Positions 24,420-37,148 of a DNA stretch of 64,000 nucleotides are shown here, piece after piece. The notes under the pieces were generated by a model, which was not told the DNA's origin, did not search any database, and was given only the letters and a program-made list of their open reading frames with translations. Within the stretch, counting starts at the first letter, position 1; each line of letters opens with the position of its first letter. The stretch comes from an uncultured Verrucomicrobiota bacterium (GTDB lineage: Bacteria; Verrucomicrobiota; Kiritimatiellia; CAIVKH01), in the NCBI GenBank assembly GCA_937872895.1, contig CALMUP010000004.1, positions 1-64,000 on the forward strand, in the 5' to 3' direction. The translations under genes and the position numbers were made by a program.

Positions 24420-26533
24420 ACTTCGACCCGAACGATCCCCGCCTGACCGCCTACGTCCTGAACGAACTCCCCGATGCCGAACGCGCCGAGGTCGAGGCCC
24501 TGCTCGCCTCCAACCCCGAGGCCGCCGCCTTCGTCGAGGAACTCCGCGCGACCACCGGACTGATCGCCGCCAGCCTCGCCAACGAGCCGGACCTCACCCT
24601 CGATCCCGCCCGCCGCGCCACCATCCGCACCGCCGCGGAAACGCACCCCGCCGGTCGGATCGTTGCGTTCCCCTGGTGGCGAACCCTCGCCGGCTTCGGC
24701 GCGGCCGCCGCTGCGCTCGTACTCGCCGTCGTCGGATTGCACCTGCAGCGGGTAAAGGAGTCCCGGTCGTCGGCCAGCGAACTGCAGATCGTAACCGGTA
24801 TCGTACACGAACAGCCCACGGATGCTGCTCGCGGAGCGGTTCCTGCATCGGTGGCGATCAAGGACGACCGCCTCGTCGCCACTCCGCCCGAAGCCACGTT
24901 TGATGTCGCCGCGTTGGAGAAGATGGCGGAACCGCCCAAGGAGGAGCTGGCACGGGACAACGCCTTCACGATGTCCGCCCCTGCGCCCGCCGCCGCGCCA
25001 GCCTCGCCGGTGCTGGCGTCGACGCGCGCGGTTGGCTTGGCCGCCAAGGGCATCATCGGTTCCGGCTTCGCCGAACGCCGTCGCCAGGAGCGCGAATCCG
25101 CCATCATCAGCCCGAGCCAGGACGACTTCGACGTGATCCGCGAGAACGGGTTCCAGCGGGTGGGGGACCATCCGTTGTCGACCTTCTCGATCGATGTCGA
25201 TACCGCGTCGTACGCCGTAGTGCGCAAGTTGCTGAACGACGGATTCCGTCCCCCGCGCGATGCGGTGCGCATCGAGGAACTGATCAATTATTTCACCTAC
25301 GACTACCCGCCGCCGGTGGATGGACGTCCCTTCGCCGCGCACCTCGAGGCCATGCCCGCACCGTGGAATCCGCAGCATTCCCTCGTGCGCATCGGCATCA
25401 AGGGCAAGGTCATCGACCGCGCCGAACGTCCGCCGCTGAACCTCGTGTACCTGCTCGACGTGTCGGGTTCGATGAACGACGTGAACAAGCTGCCGCTGGT
25501 GAAGCGTTCGCTGCAGGCGCTGGTGAACCAGCTCGACGCCCGCGACCGCGTGGCCATCGTGGTCTATGCCGGCGCGGCCGGCCTGGTGCTACCGCCGACC
25601 CCGGGGGATCAGGGCCCGGCGATCCTCGAGGCCCTCGAACGGCTCGAGGCCGGGGGTAGCACCGCGGGCGGTGCCGGCATCGAGCTGGCCTACCGCACCG
25701 CGCGGGAACATTTCCGGAGCAACGCGGTCAACCGCGTGATCCTCTGCACCGACGGCGACTTCAATGTCGGCACGGTCCAGCGCGGCGACCTCGAGGCGCA
25801 GATCGAACGCGAGGCGAAATCGGGCGTGTTCCTCACCGTGCTCGGTTTCGGCATGGGCAACTACAAGGATTCCACGCTGGAGCTCCTGTCCAACAAGGGC
25901 AATGGCAACTACGCCTACATCGACGACTTCAACGAGGCGCGCAAGGTGCTGGTCGACCAGATGCTCGGCACGATGGTCACCATCGCCAAGGACGTGAAAA
26001 TCCAGGTCGAGTTCAATCCCGCCGTGGTCGCCGCCTACCGGCTGATCGGCTACGAGAACCGGATGCTCAAGAAGGAGGACTTCAACAACGACAAGGTCGA
26101 TGCCGGGGAGATCGGGGCGGGCCACACCGTGACCGCGCTCTACGAGCTGATCCCGGTCGGCCAGCCGCTTCCGGATGTCCCGGAGGTCGATGCGCTGAAG
26201 TACCAGGTGCCGTCCTCGCCGGCCGCGCCGGACACGGAGGCGCTCACCGTCAAGATGCGCTACAAGGACCCGGCCGGCGATACCTCGACCAAGCTCGAAT
26301 TCCCGTTGCCGGCCGGGGCGCTGGGCAATCCCGCGCCGTCGGACGATGTCCGCTTCGCCGCTTCGGTGGCCGGCTTCGGCATGCTGCTGCGCGACTCCGA
26401 ACACCGCGGCACGCTCACCTACGCCGACGTCCTCCGCCTCGCCGAGTCCGCGCTCGGCGACGACCGGCTCGGTTACCGCGCCGAGTTCCTCAAGCTCGTA
26501 CGCAACGCCGAGGCGATTACCGGGAAGCCATAA
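24416..26533 (+). CDS. Anti-sigma-like, VWA-domain (YfbK-type) membrane protein
   Basis: This 705-residue protein has an N-terminal cytoplasmic segment (1-80, DPRLTAYVLNELPDAERAEVEALL) that resembles anti-sigma factors, though no zinc HxxxCxxC is visible. One membrane helix follows at ~88-108. After a low-complexity linker, the YfbK N-terminal region (STFSIDVDTASYAVVRKLLNDG) leads into a von Willebrand A domain with a complete MIDAS start DVSGSMN (D348). A C-terminal DUF3520-like region ends it. The periplasmic VWA part could sense a partner and release the co-encoded sigma factor. Family architecture is known; the signal is not. Confidence 0.88.
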   Translation: MNFDPNDPRLTAYVLNELPDAERAEVEALLASNPEAAAFVEELRATTGLIAASLANEPDLTLDPARRATIRTAAETHPAGRIVAFPWWRTLAGFGAAAAALVLAVVGLHLQRVKESRSSASELQIVTGIVHEQPTDAARGAVPASVAIKDDRLVATPPEATFDVAALEKMAEPPKEELARDNAFTMSAPAPAAAPASPVLASTRAVGLAAKGIIGSGFAERRRQERESAIISPSQDDFDVIRENGFQRVGDHPLSTFSIDVDTASYAVVRKLLNDGFRPPRDAVRIEELINYFTYDYPPPVDGRPFAAHLEAMPAPWNPQHSLVRIGIKGKVIDRAERPPLNLVYLLDVSGSMNDVNKLPLVKRSLQALVNQLDARDRVAIVVYAGAAGLVLPPTPGDQGPAILEALERLEAGGSTAGGAGIELAYRTAREHFRSNAVNRVILCTDGDFNVGTVQRGDLEAQIEREAKSGVFLTVLGFGMGNYKDSTLELLSNKGNGNYAYIDDFNEARKVLVDQMLGTMVTIAKDVKIQVEFNPAVVAAYRLIGYENRMLKKEDFNNDKVDAGEIGAGHTVTALYELIPVGQPLPDVPEVDALKYQVPSSPAAPDTEALTVKMRYKDPAGDTSTKLEFPLPAGALGNPAPSDDVRFAASVAGFGMLLRDSEHRGTLTYADVLRLAESALGDDRLGYRAEFLKLVRNAEAITGKP

Positions 26534-26820
26534 GAACCCGACTTCCAAGGATAGAACCGCGGATTGCGCGGATGCTCGTGGATGGCTTTGCCTTGCCCGC
26601 CCACTGCTTCAAACCGAAGATGGTGCCGAATACCAGTGGTTTTGGAGCGAAAACGGCGTTCCTTATCCGCGATCTCTGCGTAATCAGCGGTTCGTTATCA
26701 TCCGTCATCGTGATAATGGATGGAGCCGCGGTGCTTGCCTGCCGCAGGCATGGCCCTCACCGCGCCTCGTTCATTTGGAAGTTGAAAGTTGGGTGTTGAA
26801 TGTTGAAAGTTGCGCCTCGC
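26534..26820. other. Non-coding spacer with decayed-looking repeats
   Basis: No supported gene lies in this 287-bp spacer. It contains CGCGGAT-type near-repeats (about 26556-26585) and an inverted-sense counterpart near 26665-26695. It ends with the heptamer repeat listed separately. Confidence 0.6.
26774..26815. repeat. GTTGNNN heptamer tandem repeat before xth
   Basis: Five exact-length 7-mers (GTTGAAA, GTTGGGT, GTTGAAT, GTTGAAA, GTTGCGC) occupy 26781-26815 with a TTTGGAA variant before them. They end 5 nt before the xth ATG, so no Shine-Dalgarno site is present. Confidence 0.9.
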
Positions 26821-27597
26821 ATGAAGATCGCCACCTACAACATCAACTCCATCCGTTCACGCCTCGAATCGCTCACCGCCTGGCTGGCCGCGCACCAACC
26901 CGACATCCTCTGCCTGCAGGAGACGAAGGTGCAGGACAGCGAGTTCCCGCTCGAGGCGGTCGCGGCCACCGGTTACCACGTCGCGTTCAAGGGGATGAAG
27001 GCCTACAACGGCGTGGCCATCCTGTCGCGGGCCAAACCGGACCAGGTGTGGACGGGCCTTGACGACGGTGGCCCGGCCGACGAACCGCGTCTGATCCGCG
27101 CGCGCTTCGGCGACCTGCACATCGTCAACACCTACGTGCCGCAGGGGCGCGACATCGAGCACGAGATGTTCCAATACAAGGTCGAATGGCTCAAGCGGCT
27201 GCGCGCCTATTTCGACCGGCACTTCACGCCGAAGGACAACGTGCTGTGGCTCGGCGACCTCAACGTCGCGATCCAGCCGATCGACGTGTACAACCCGGAG
27301 CAACGCGCCAAGCACGTCTGCTACCACGCCGACGTCCGCACCGGGCTCGCGCACTGCCTCGCCTGGGGCTTCGGCGACGTGTTCCGGAAGTTCCACCCCG
27401 AGGGCGGACACTACACCTTCTTCGACTACCGCACCATCGACTCGCTCGGCAAGGGGCAGGGCTGGCGCATCGACTACATCCTCGCCAGCCCACCGATGCT
27501 TGCCCGGGCCAGGGCCTGCACCATCGACCTCGAACCGCGCCGCCAACCCAAAGCCTCCGACCACACCTACATGGTCGCGCAGTTCGGGGCGGGATAA
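26821..27597 (+). CDS. xth: Exodeoxyribonuclease III (AP endonuclease)
   Basis: This 258-residue enzyme of the EEP superfamily cuts DNA at abasic sites and removes 3' blocking groups in base excision repair. All family motifs are present: MKIATYNINSIRSR, LCLQETKVQD (metal-binding Glu), NTYVPQG, WLGDLNVA (GDxN), GWRIDYIL and the terminal SDHTYM carrying the catalytic His. The ATG at 26821 begins the canonical MKIATYN. Its upstream sequence is a heptamer repeat rather than a ribosome binding site. It is the only gene in its transcript as far as can be seen. Confidence 0.95.
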   Translation: MKIATYNINSIRSRLESLTAWLAAHQPDILCLQETKVQDSEFPLEAVAATGYHVAFKGMKAYNGVAILSRAKPDQVWTGLDDGGPADEPRLIRARFGDLHIVNTYVPQGRDIEHEMFQYKVEWLKRLRAYFDRHFTPKDNVLWLGDLNVAIQPIDVYNPEQRAKHVCYHADVRTGLAHCLAWGFGDVFRKFHPEGGHYTFFDYRTIDSLGKGQGWRIDYILASPPMLARARACTIDLEPRRQPKASDHTYMVAQFGAG

Positions 27598-27611
27598 TCC
27601 GGTTCATGCGC

Positions 27612-27666
27612 AGCCGGGATAAACCCGGCTCTGCTTACCGCCCGTAGAGCAGGGTTTACCCCGGCT
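27612..27666. repeat. Large inverted repeat after xth
   Basis: Arms 27612-27632 and 27646-27666 (AGCCGGGATAAACCCGGCTCT and its reverse complement) pair with two mismatches around a 13-nt loop; the left arm alone also forms GCCGGG/CCCGGC. It lies 15 nt past the xth stop. With no T tract it is only a possible terminator. The rest of 27667-28043 holds no supported gene. Confidence 0.65.
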
Positions 27667-27901
27667 AACACAGGGCCTTGATCTGTCATGCTGTGTTGTT
27701 GTGCAATAACTTATGTGACGCTCCCTGATTATGCAGAAATATGCATCCATGCCTTTTGCAGAACGTGACGCACACAACGTTCGGCAGGCGGGATCGCGTT
27801 CGGCTACGCGTCGATGGAAGGGGTTGGGCAAGCGGGTATTCGATCAAGGGTTTGCATCAGATGGTCGGTCTGGGTGCGTGGATCCGGAATGCCGGTATGC
27901 C

Positions 27902-27930
27902 TTGACATCGCGGGCGCGACCTCCTATACC
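27902..27930 (+). promoter_or_regulatory. Sigma-70 promoter of the DEAD-box helicase gene
   Basis: TTGACA (27902-27907), a 17-bp spacer and TATACC (27925-27930) predict a transcript with a leader of about 107 nt before the helicase start. Confidence 0.65.
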
Positions 27931-28043
27931 ACGCACCCATTCATTGGCGCGACCATCTCCGCGCCGCATCCTCTTTCCCTCCACGTCCGGCAGGTTGAGT
28001 GTGTGATCACGTACCACTACCGGACGAAACAGAGAGACAAGAC

Positions 28044-29345
<1,302 letters not shown>

Positions 29346-29509
29346 CCGGCCCGCCGTTTTGCCCACCTCCGGCGGATGTCGTCCCGGTGTGTAAACGCAT
29401 TGTGGCTTGAGGGTTGCGCGGGATGGAGGCGAACCGTGCAAAACCCTCTTTGCCGTGGCCAATTCCTTGGTCGTGTGGTACTGTCTGCCCTTTCGTGGGT
29501 GAACGGATT

Positions 29510-32415
<2,906 letters not shown>

Positions 32416-32419
<4 letters not shown>

Positions 32420-34953
32420 GCCGCCTCCGCGTTTTCTGGCTGGGCGTTTTCCTGCTCGCCGCGCCGTGCGTCGCCCCGGCGCAGGAGGCCGAGCGCGATG
32501 CCGACTTCATCGCCGGCCGCGCCGCACTCGACGACGGATTCTACGAGGTGGCCGCCGGCCGTTTCGAGGCCTACATCGAGAGCACGATCGTCCGGCGCAA
32601 GAAGGCCAATGCCTCGGTCTTCCTTTTCATGGCCTGGCACAAGATGGGGCAGGACCAGAAGATCATCGACTGGCTCAACGAAAACGCCAAGGTCGCAGCG
32701 AACACACGGTATGAGGGCAGTTATTTCTACTGGTATGCCCAGGCTCATTATGCGCTGGGTCATTATAGCACCGCGTTGGATTTCCTCGACACGTTCCGTT
32801 CGCGGTATCCCGATGATGAACTCGCGCCGTATGCCATGCGGTTGAGGGCGCTCGCACTCCGCGGCAGCGGAAAGCTGGCGGAATCCGAGCGCTGGTTCCG
32901 CACCTTTTATGAAACCTATCCGACCTGGCCGGATCTGCCCGATCACCTGATGGATTGGGCCGATGTGCTGATCGCCTTGAAGGACCGCACGGAAGCCATG
33001 GTCCGCATGAAGGAGTTGGTGGACCGGTATCCCGCACACCCCGCCGCCGCGCGTGCGCGGTTGTGGCTCGGGCAGGCGGCGCTGGAGAATCGGCAGTACG
33101 ACACGGCGGATGCCTGGCTGCGGCCGCTCGCCGCGGACCGCGAGGCCGACCCGGCCCTGCGTGCCGATGCCTGGTTTGCCCTCGCCGCCCTGGCGGTCAG
33201 GCAGGAGGCGCCGACCAATGCGCTTGCCGCGCTCGCCGCCGCCGAATTGCTCACCACCAACACCGAACGCAAGGTGGAGGCCCGCATCGACCAGGCCAGG
33301 CTCATGATGCAGTTCGGACGGCTCGACGACGCGGTGCACATGATGAACCAGACGGTCTTCACCCTCGCCTCGCTTCCCCAGGCCGCGCGGGCCCAAATCG
33401 AACTCTCCGATCTGTTGCGCGCCCAGGGCCGCTTCGAACAGGCGGCGGAAGCCTACCAGCGTTACCTCGAGTCGTTCACCGATCCGGTCGGCCTTCGCCA
33501 TGCCCAGTACAGCAAGGCCTGGTGCTTGTGGGAACTCAGCCGGTTTGCCGAAGCCGCTTTGGCCTTCGAGAAGGCCTACGATCTGCTGCGGAACCAGGCC
33601 CTGCGTGAGCTGGCGCTGGTCAAGTCGGCCGATGCCTACTTCATGAACGGCCAGTACCGGCTGGCCGGCGCGGCCTATGAGCGGGCGATGGCGGAGTTTC
33701 CGCGAAGTCCTGATCGGCCCGCCATGCTGGCCCAGGCTGCGGAAAGTTTCGCCCGCGCGGCCGATGCCACCAACACCGTCCGTCTGCTCGGCGCATTGAT
33801 CGCCGAGAGACCGCAGTCCGAGGAGGCCATGGCGGCCCAGTTGCGGCTTGCCCGCTTCCACGAGGATCAACGTGCCTGGGACGATGCCCTGGCGGCCTAC
33901 GACACCTTCCTGGCCACCTATTCGGCCAGCGAGCGCTATGCCGATGCCCTGCTTGCGCGCGGTCTGCTGCGTTACCGGATGCACGCGTATCCGGAAGCGC
34001 TGGCCGACTTCGAGCGGTTGATGGCGGAAATGCCCGGAACCACCTGGGCCGAGCGCGCGTATTTCATGCGCGGTTGGTGTCACTACCAGAGCGGCGATGC
34101 ACGGCAGGCCGTCGATATCGGACGCTCGTTCCTGGCCAAGTATCCGGATTCAACCTGGGCCGCCGATGTATCCTTCTGGCTGGCTGAACATGAATTCAAT
34201 GTGCAGCGGTTCGGGGTTGCCGAGACCAACTTTGCCGCGCTGGCCTCGTTCTACCCGACCCATGCGCTTGCTGACCGTGCCCTCTACTGGGCCGGGCGTT
34301 CCGCCTATGAACAAAAGGCCTTCGCCCGCGCCATCGACCACTACGGCCAACTGATCCGGCTATACACCAACAGCCCGATGATTCCCGAAGCGCGGTTTGC
34401 CCAGGGTGATTCCCTGACCGAGATCGGCGATTTTGCCGGCGCCATTCTCGCCTACGATGAAATCATCCGTAAATTCCCCGCCCATCCGCTGGTCGTGCGC
34501 GCGCTTGGTCGGATCGGTGATTGCCAGTTCTCCCTGGGCAGTGACCGGTTCGAGCGCTACAACGAGGCTGCGGCCACCTACCGATCCGCCTTGACCCACC
34601 CGCAGATCGCCCCGGACCTCGCATTCCAGGTTGAATACAAACTTGCCCGCACCTACGAACGGCTTGGCCGCACCGAGGAGGCGGTCACGCATTACCTGAA
34701 CGTGGTGTATCAATGGCTGGCCCGCCGGGCCGAAGCGGTCATACCGCCGGAGGAGATCTGGTTTGTCCGTGCGGCCTTCGGTGCCGCCGCACTGAAGGAA
34801 TCCGCAGGGGCCATCGAGGAGGCAGGGCGGATCTACCGCCGGGTGATCGAGTCGGGTGTGGCGGCCGCACCGGATGCGGCCATCCGTATGAACCGGCTTG
34901 CCTTGAAAAAAGCGGATTCGACAAGCGCATCGGAAATCCGGAACATGCCGTGA
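32416..34953 (+). CDS. Large secreted TPR protein of the ExbB/ExbD cluster
   Basis: This 845-residue protein has a signal peptide (RLRVFWLGVFLLAAPCVAPAQ) followed almost entirely by TPR repeats, for example EGSYFYWYAQAHYALGHYSTALDFLDTF, TTWAERAYFMRGWCHYQSGDARQAV and SPMIPEARFAQGDSLTEIGDFAGAI. About 18 repeats can be counted roughly. It should form a periplasmic superhelical scaffold, in the manner of YbgF/CpoB with Tol-Pal but far longer. It starts within the uvrA stop and sits 16 nt before exbB, so it probably binds the ExbB/ExbD/TonB-like complex encoded next. Confidence 0.85.
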
Positions 34954-34969
34954 GCGTGAGGAACCTACA

Positions 34970-35605
34970 ATGATGACGTTTCACCTGATGGAAAAAGGCG
35001 GGCCGGTGATGTGGCTGATCCTGGCAATCAGCCTGTTTGCCGCCCTGCTGTTCATCCGGCGCGCGCTGCACCTGCACCGAGCCCAGATCAAGACCACCGA
35101 CTTCATCCGCGGCATCTTCACCATCGTGGGCAAGGGGAACATCGTCGAGGCGGTCAGCCAGTGCGAAGAGACACCCGGTCCGGTTGCGCACATGCTGCGG
35201 ATGGCCATCCTCGAACGCGAACACGGGCCCGAACGCGTTCGGCAGGCCATGCAGGAAGTCGGGCTGGCCGAAGTGCCCCGCCTCGAGGCGAACCTCGGCA
35301 TCCTGCTCACCCTCGCCCAGGTGGCCCCGCTGGCCGGACTTCTGGGCACCGTGCTGGGCATGATGGAAAGCTTGAGGATCCTGATGGAGCTTTCCCCGCA
35401 GGTCTATGCCGGTGATTTGAGCGGTGGGCTCTGGACCGCACTGCTGACAACGGCCTTTGGCCTGACCGTGGGCATCTGCATCTACATCGGCTACAATTTC
35501 CTGGTCAGTCGCGTCGAATCGATCCTGCTCGATATGGAACGGGCCTTCGGCGAGATCATGCAGTTGTTGCCCCGGCTCGGCGATTCCAACCACCACGCCT
35601 CCTGA
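34970..35605 (+). CDS. exbB: MotA/TolQ/ExbB proton channel protein
   Basis: This 211-residue inner-membrane protein should form the pentameric proton channel that powers a TonB- or Tol-like system. The first helix (about 12-30, GPVMWLILAISLFAALLFI) is followed by a cytoplasmic loop. Two further helices then carry the family core LLGTVLGMMESLRIL and LWTALLTTAFGLTVGICIYIGYNFLV. AGGAAC precedes the ATG. Its stop overlaps the exbD start (TGATG). TolQ and ExbB cannot be told apart by sequence alone; the context with a TonB-like gene favours ExbB. Confidence 0.93.
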   Translation: MMTFHLMEKGGPVMWLILAISLFAALLFIRRALHLHRAQIKTTDFIRGIFTIVGKGNIVEAVSQCEETPGPVAHMLRMAILEREHGPERVRQAMQEVGLAEVPRLEANLGILLTLAQVAPLAGLLGTVLGMMESLRILMELSPQVYAGDLSGGLWTALLTTAFGLTVGICIYIGYNFLVSRVESILLDMERAFGEIMQLLPRLGDSNHHAS

Positions 35606-36078
35606 TGCCCATGTCCACGCAAGTGTCCATCGTGCGCGAACAACTGTTCTACTTGAAGCGCCGCTTCCGTCCGAACCAGCGCCTGGCCGGTGGCCTGCTC
35701 GACTCGGCACCGTGGATCGATGTAGTCCTGCTGGTCATCCTGTTCATGATCACCCAGACCGCGACGCTGAAGAAGCCTGGCCTGCGCGTGGACCTGCCCC
35801 AGGTGCGCGCAGCCAGCGGGGCGCGGTATGATGCCCTGGTCCTGACCGTTCCCCGCGAAGGCACGTTTTTCTTTGCCGATGAGCGTGTCCCCTGGCCCGC
35901 GCTGCCGGAGCGGCTACGCCAAGCAGCCCTGAACCATCCGGATGGGGAATTGATCATCGAGGCCGATGGCTCAGTGAGCCATGCCGCGATGAGCAGCATC
36001 TACAACCTGGCCGTGGAGGCCGGATGGAACCACGTCGTGCTGGCTACACGGGTCGATGCGTCGGTGGGTCGCCGGTGA
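35605..36078 (+). CDS. exbD: ExbD/TolR family biopolymer transport protein
   Basis: This 157-residue protein has one N-terminal membrane helix (about 37-53) carrying the essential aspartate in APWIDVVLLVILFMI, as in TolR and ExbD. A periplasmic domain follows (LVLTVPREGTFFFADERVPW...IIEADGSVSHAAMSSIYNLAVEAGWNHVVLAT). The aspartate takes part in proton flow through the ExbB pore. Overlaps of TGATG type on both sides show tight coupling with exbB and the TonB-like gene. Confidence 0.92.
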   Translation: MPMSTQVSIVREQLFYLKRRFRPNQRLAGGLLDSAPWIDVVLLVILFMITQTATLKKPGLRVDLPQVRAASGARYDALVLTVPREGTFFFADERVPWPALPERLRQAALNHPDGELIIEADGSVSHAAMSSIYNLAVEAGWNHVVLATRVDASVGRR

Positions 36079-36878
36079 TGGATGCTGCCCCCGTCCAGGC
36101 CAGGCCTGCCGGGCACCGCGCCGACCGGTTGCCTCCGCACTGGCGTATCGGCAGCGTGGGGGTGGTGCTCGCCGCGCACCTCGCCTGGCTCGGACTCGCC
36201 TGGCGTCCTGTCACCGTAAGCACCCCGGAGAGATCCGTACGCGCCGCACCTCCCGGCGTCACCTTCCTGGGCGATCCTCCCGCAATCGAGCCCGCTTCGT
36301 ACGCTGCGGATGCTCGCCTGCTGTATTCGCCGGTGTTGTTTGCCCTGCCCACCGCCATTGGATTCAGCGGCCCGATGCTTGCCGCGGCCGGGACCAAGCA
36401 GCCTCCGGTCGAATTGCCGACGCCATCGCCGCGGATCCGTGACCTGGATCAACCCTTTGCCGCTTCGCCGTTCGGCGCCTCCTCCCGCTCCCTCGTGAAC
36501 CTGATCGAGCAACCCCGACCGTTCCCCGCGCCTCCACCACGGGAACCCGAGGATGTCCTGCCACCCGCCACCATTCCCATGAATGCCTTTACCGTGTACT
36601 GGCCTGACCGTCCGGAACAGCCGCGCGAATTCATTCCCGTCGATGCAGCAGCCACCTGGGTTGGCCGCACCGCCTGGGATATGGTGCTGTATGTATGTTT
36701 TGATGCCGATGGCCTGATCCGCCAGGTCATGGTCGAGAAGCCCTCTCCCTACCAGGACGTCACGGCCGCCGTGCTGCGAATCGCCCGCGGCATGGTTTTC
36801 GGGGCCCCCATGCCGGATCAATGCGGCCGTTTGATCGTGGCTTTCCAACCCGCCCCCGAGAAAAAAGACCTGCCGTGA
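36078..36878 (+). CDS. TonB-like energy transducer
   Basis: This 266-residue protein has an N-terminal membrane helix (about 24-40, IGSVGVVLAAHLAWLGLAW), a Pro-rich periplasmic region (around 100-170, FPAPPPREPEDVLPPA) and a C-terminal domain like TonB (MVLYVCFDADGLIRQVMVEKPS...VLRIARGMVFGAP). Such proteins carry proton-motive energy from ExbB/ExbD to outer-membrane partners. The final domain is short and lacks some canonical residues, so TonB-like is safer than TonB. The next gene starts within its stop (GTGA). Confidence 0.75.
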   Translation: MDAAPVQARPAGHRADRLPPHWRIGSVGVVLAAHLAWLGLAWRPVTVSTPERSVRAAPPGVTFLGDPPAIEPASYAADARLLYSPVLFALPTAIGFSGPMLAAAGTKQPPVELPTPSPRIRDLDQPFAASPFGASSRSLVNLIEQPRPFPAPPPREPEDVLPPATIPMNAFTVYWPDRPEQPREFIPVDAAATWVGRTAWDMVLYVCFDADGLIRQVMVEKPSPYQDVTAAVLRIARGMVFGAPMPDQCGRLIVAFQPAPEKKDLP

Positions 36879-37105
36879 ACGTCCCGCTGGTCATCCTCTT
36901 TGTCGCGCCCGTGGCCTTTATCCTCGTGGTGGTCATCGGCCTGTGGTTGTATTACAGTATGCGGGGCCACGGCCAACCTCAGGACTCCGGCGACGGCAAG
37001 ATCTACCGGTGCGGGAATTGCGGGATGGTATATGTGGAGCGGCGTCTGTATCCGGTGTTGGAGTGCCCGCGTTGCCATCATCCCAACACCGCCATCCGAC
37101 GATAG
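36875..37105 (+). CDS. Small membrane protein with zinc ribbon
   Basis: This 76-residue protein starts with GTG overlapping the previous stop. One hydrophobic helix (about 5-28, LVILFVAPVAFILVVVIGLWLYY) is followed by a short linker and a zinc ribbon, CGNC-x15-CPRC, embedded in YRCGNCGMVYVERRLYPVLECPRCHHPN. The ribbon is rubredoxin-like and should lie in the cytoplasm if the N-terminus is outside. It closes the ExbB/ExbD cluster. No family name is known to me; an accessory or metal-sensing role is a guess. Confidence 0.8.
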   Translation: MNVPLVILFVAPVAFILVVVIGLWLYYSMRGHGQPQDSGDGKIYRCGNCGMVYVERRLYPVLECPRCHHPNTAIRR

Positions 37106-37148
37106 CCGCCGGACGGTCAACCGAATCTGAACAACGAAGGAACGAACC

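Noticed and set aside
26534-26780. Possible small gene between the VWA gene and xth
   Set aside because: No frame has a ribosome binding site or organised composition; the sequence looks like decayed repeats.
27612-27666. Inverted repeat considered as a CRISPR unit or integron site
   Set aside because: Only one copy exists, with no spacers, integrase or cas genes nearby.
29414-29509. N-terminal extension of uvrA from an upstream ATG
   Set aside because: The added 32 residues do not match UvrA, whose N-terminus begins at the ATG at 29510.
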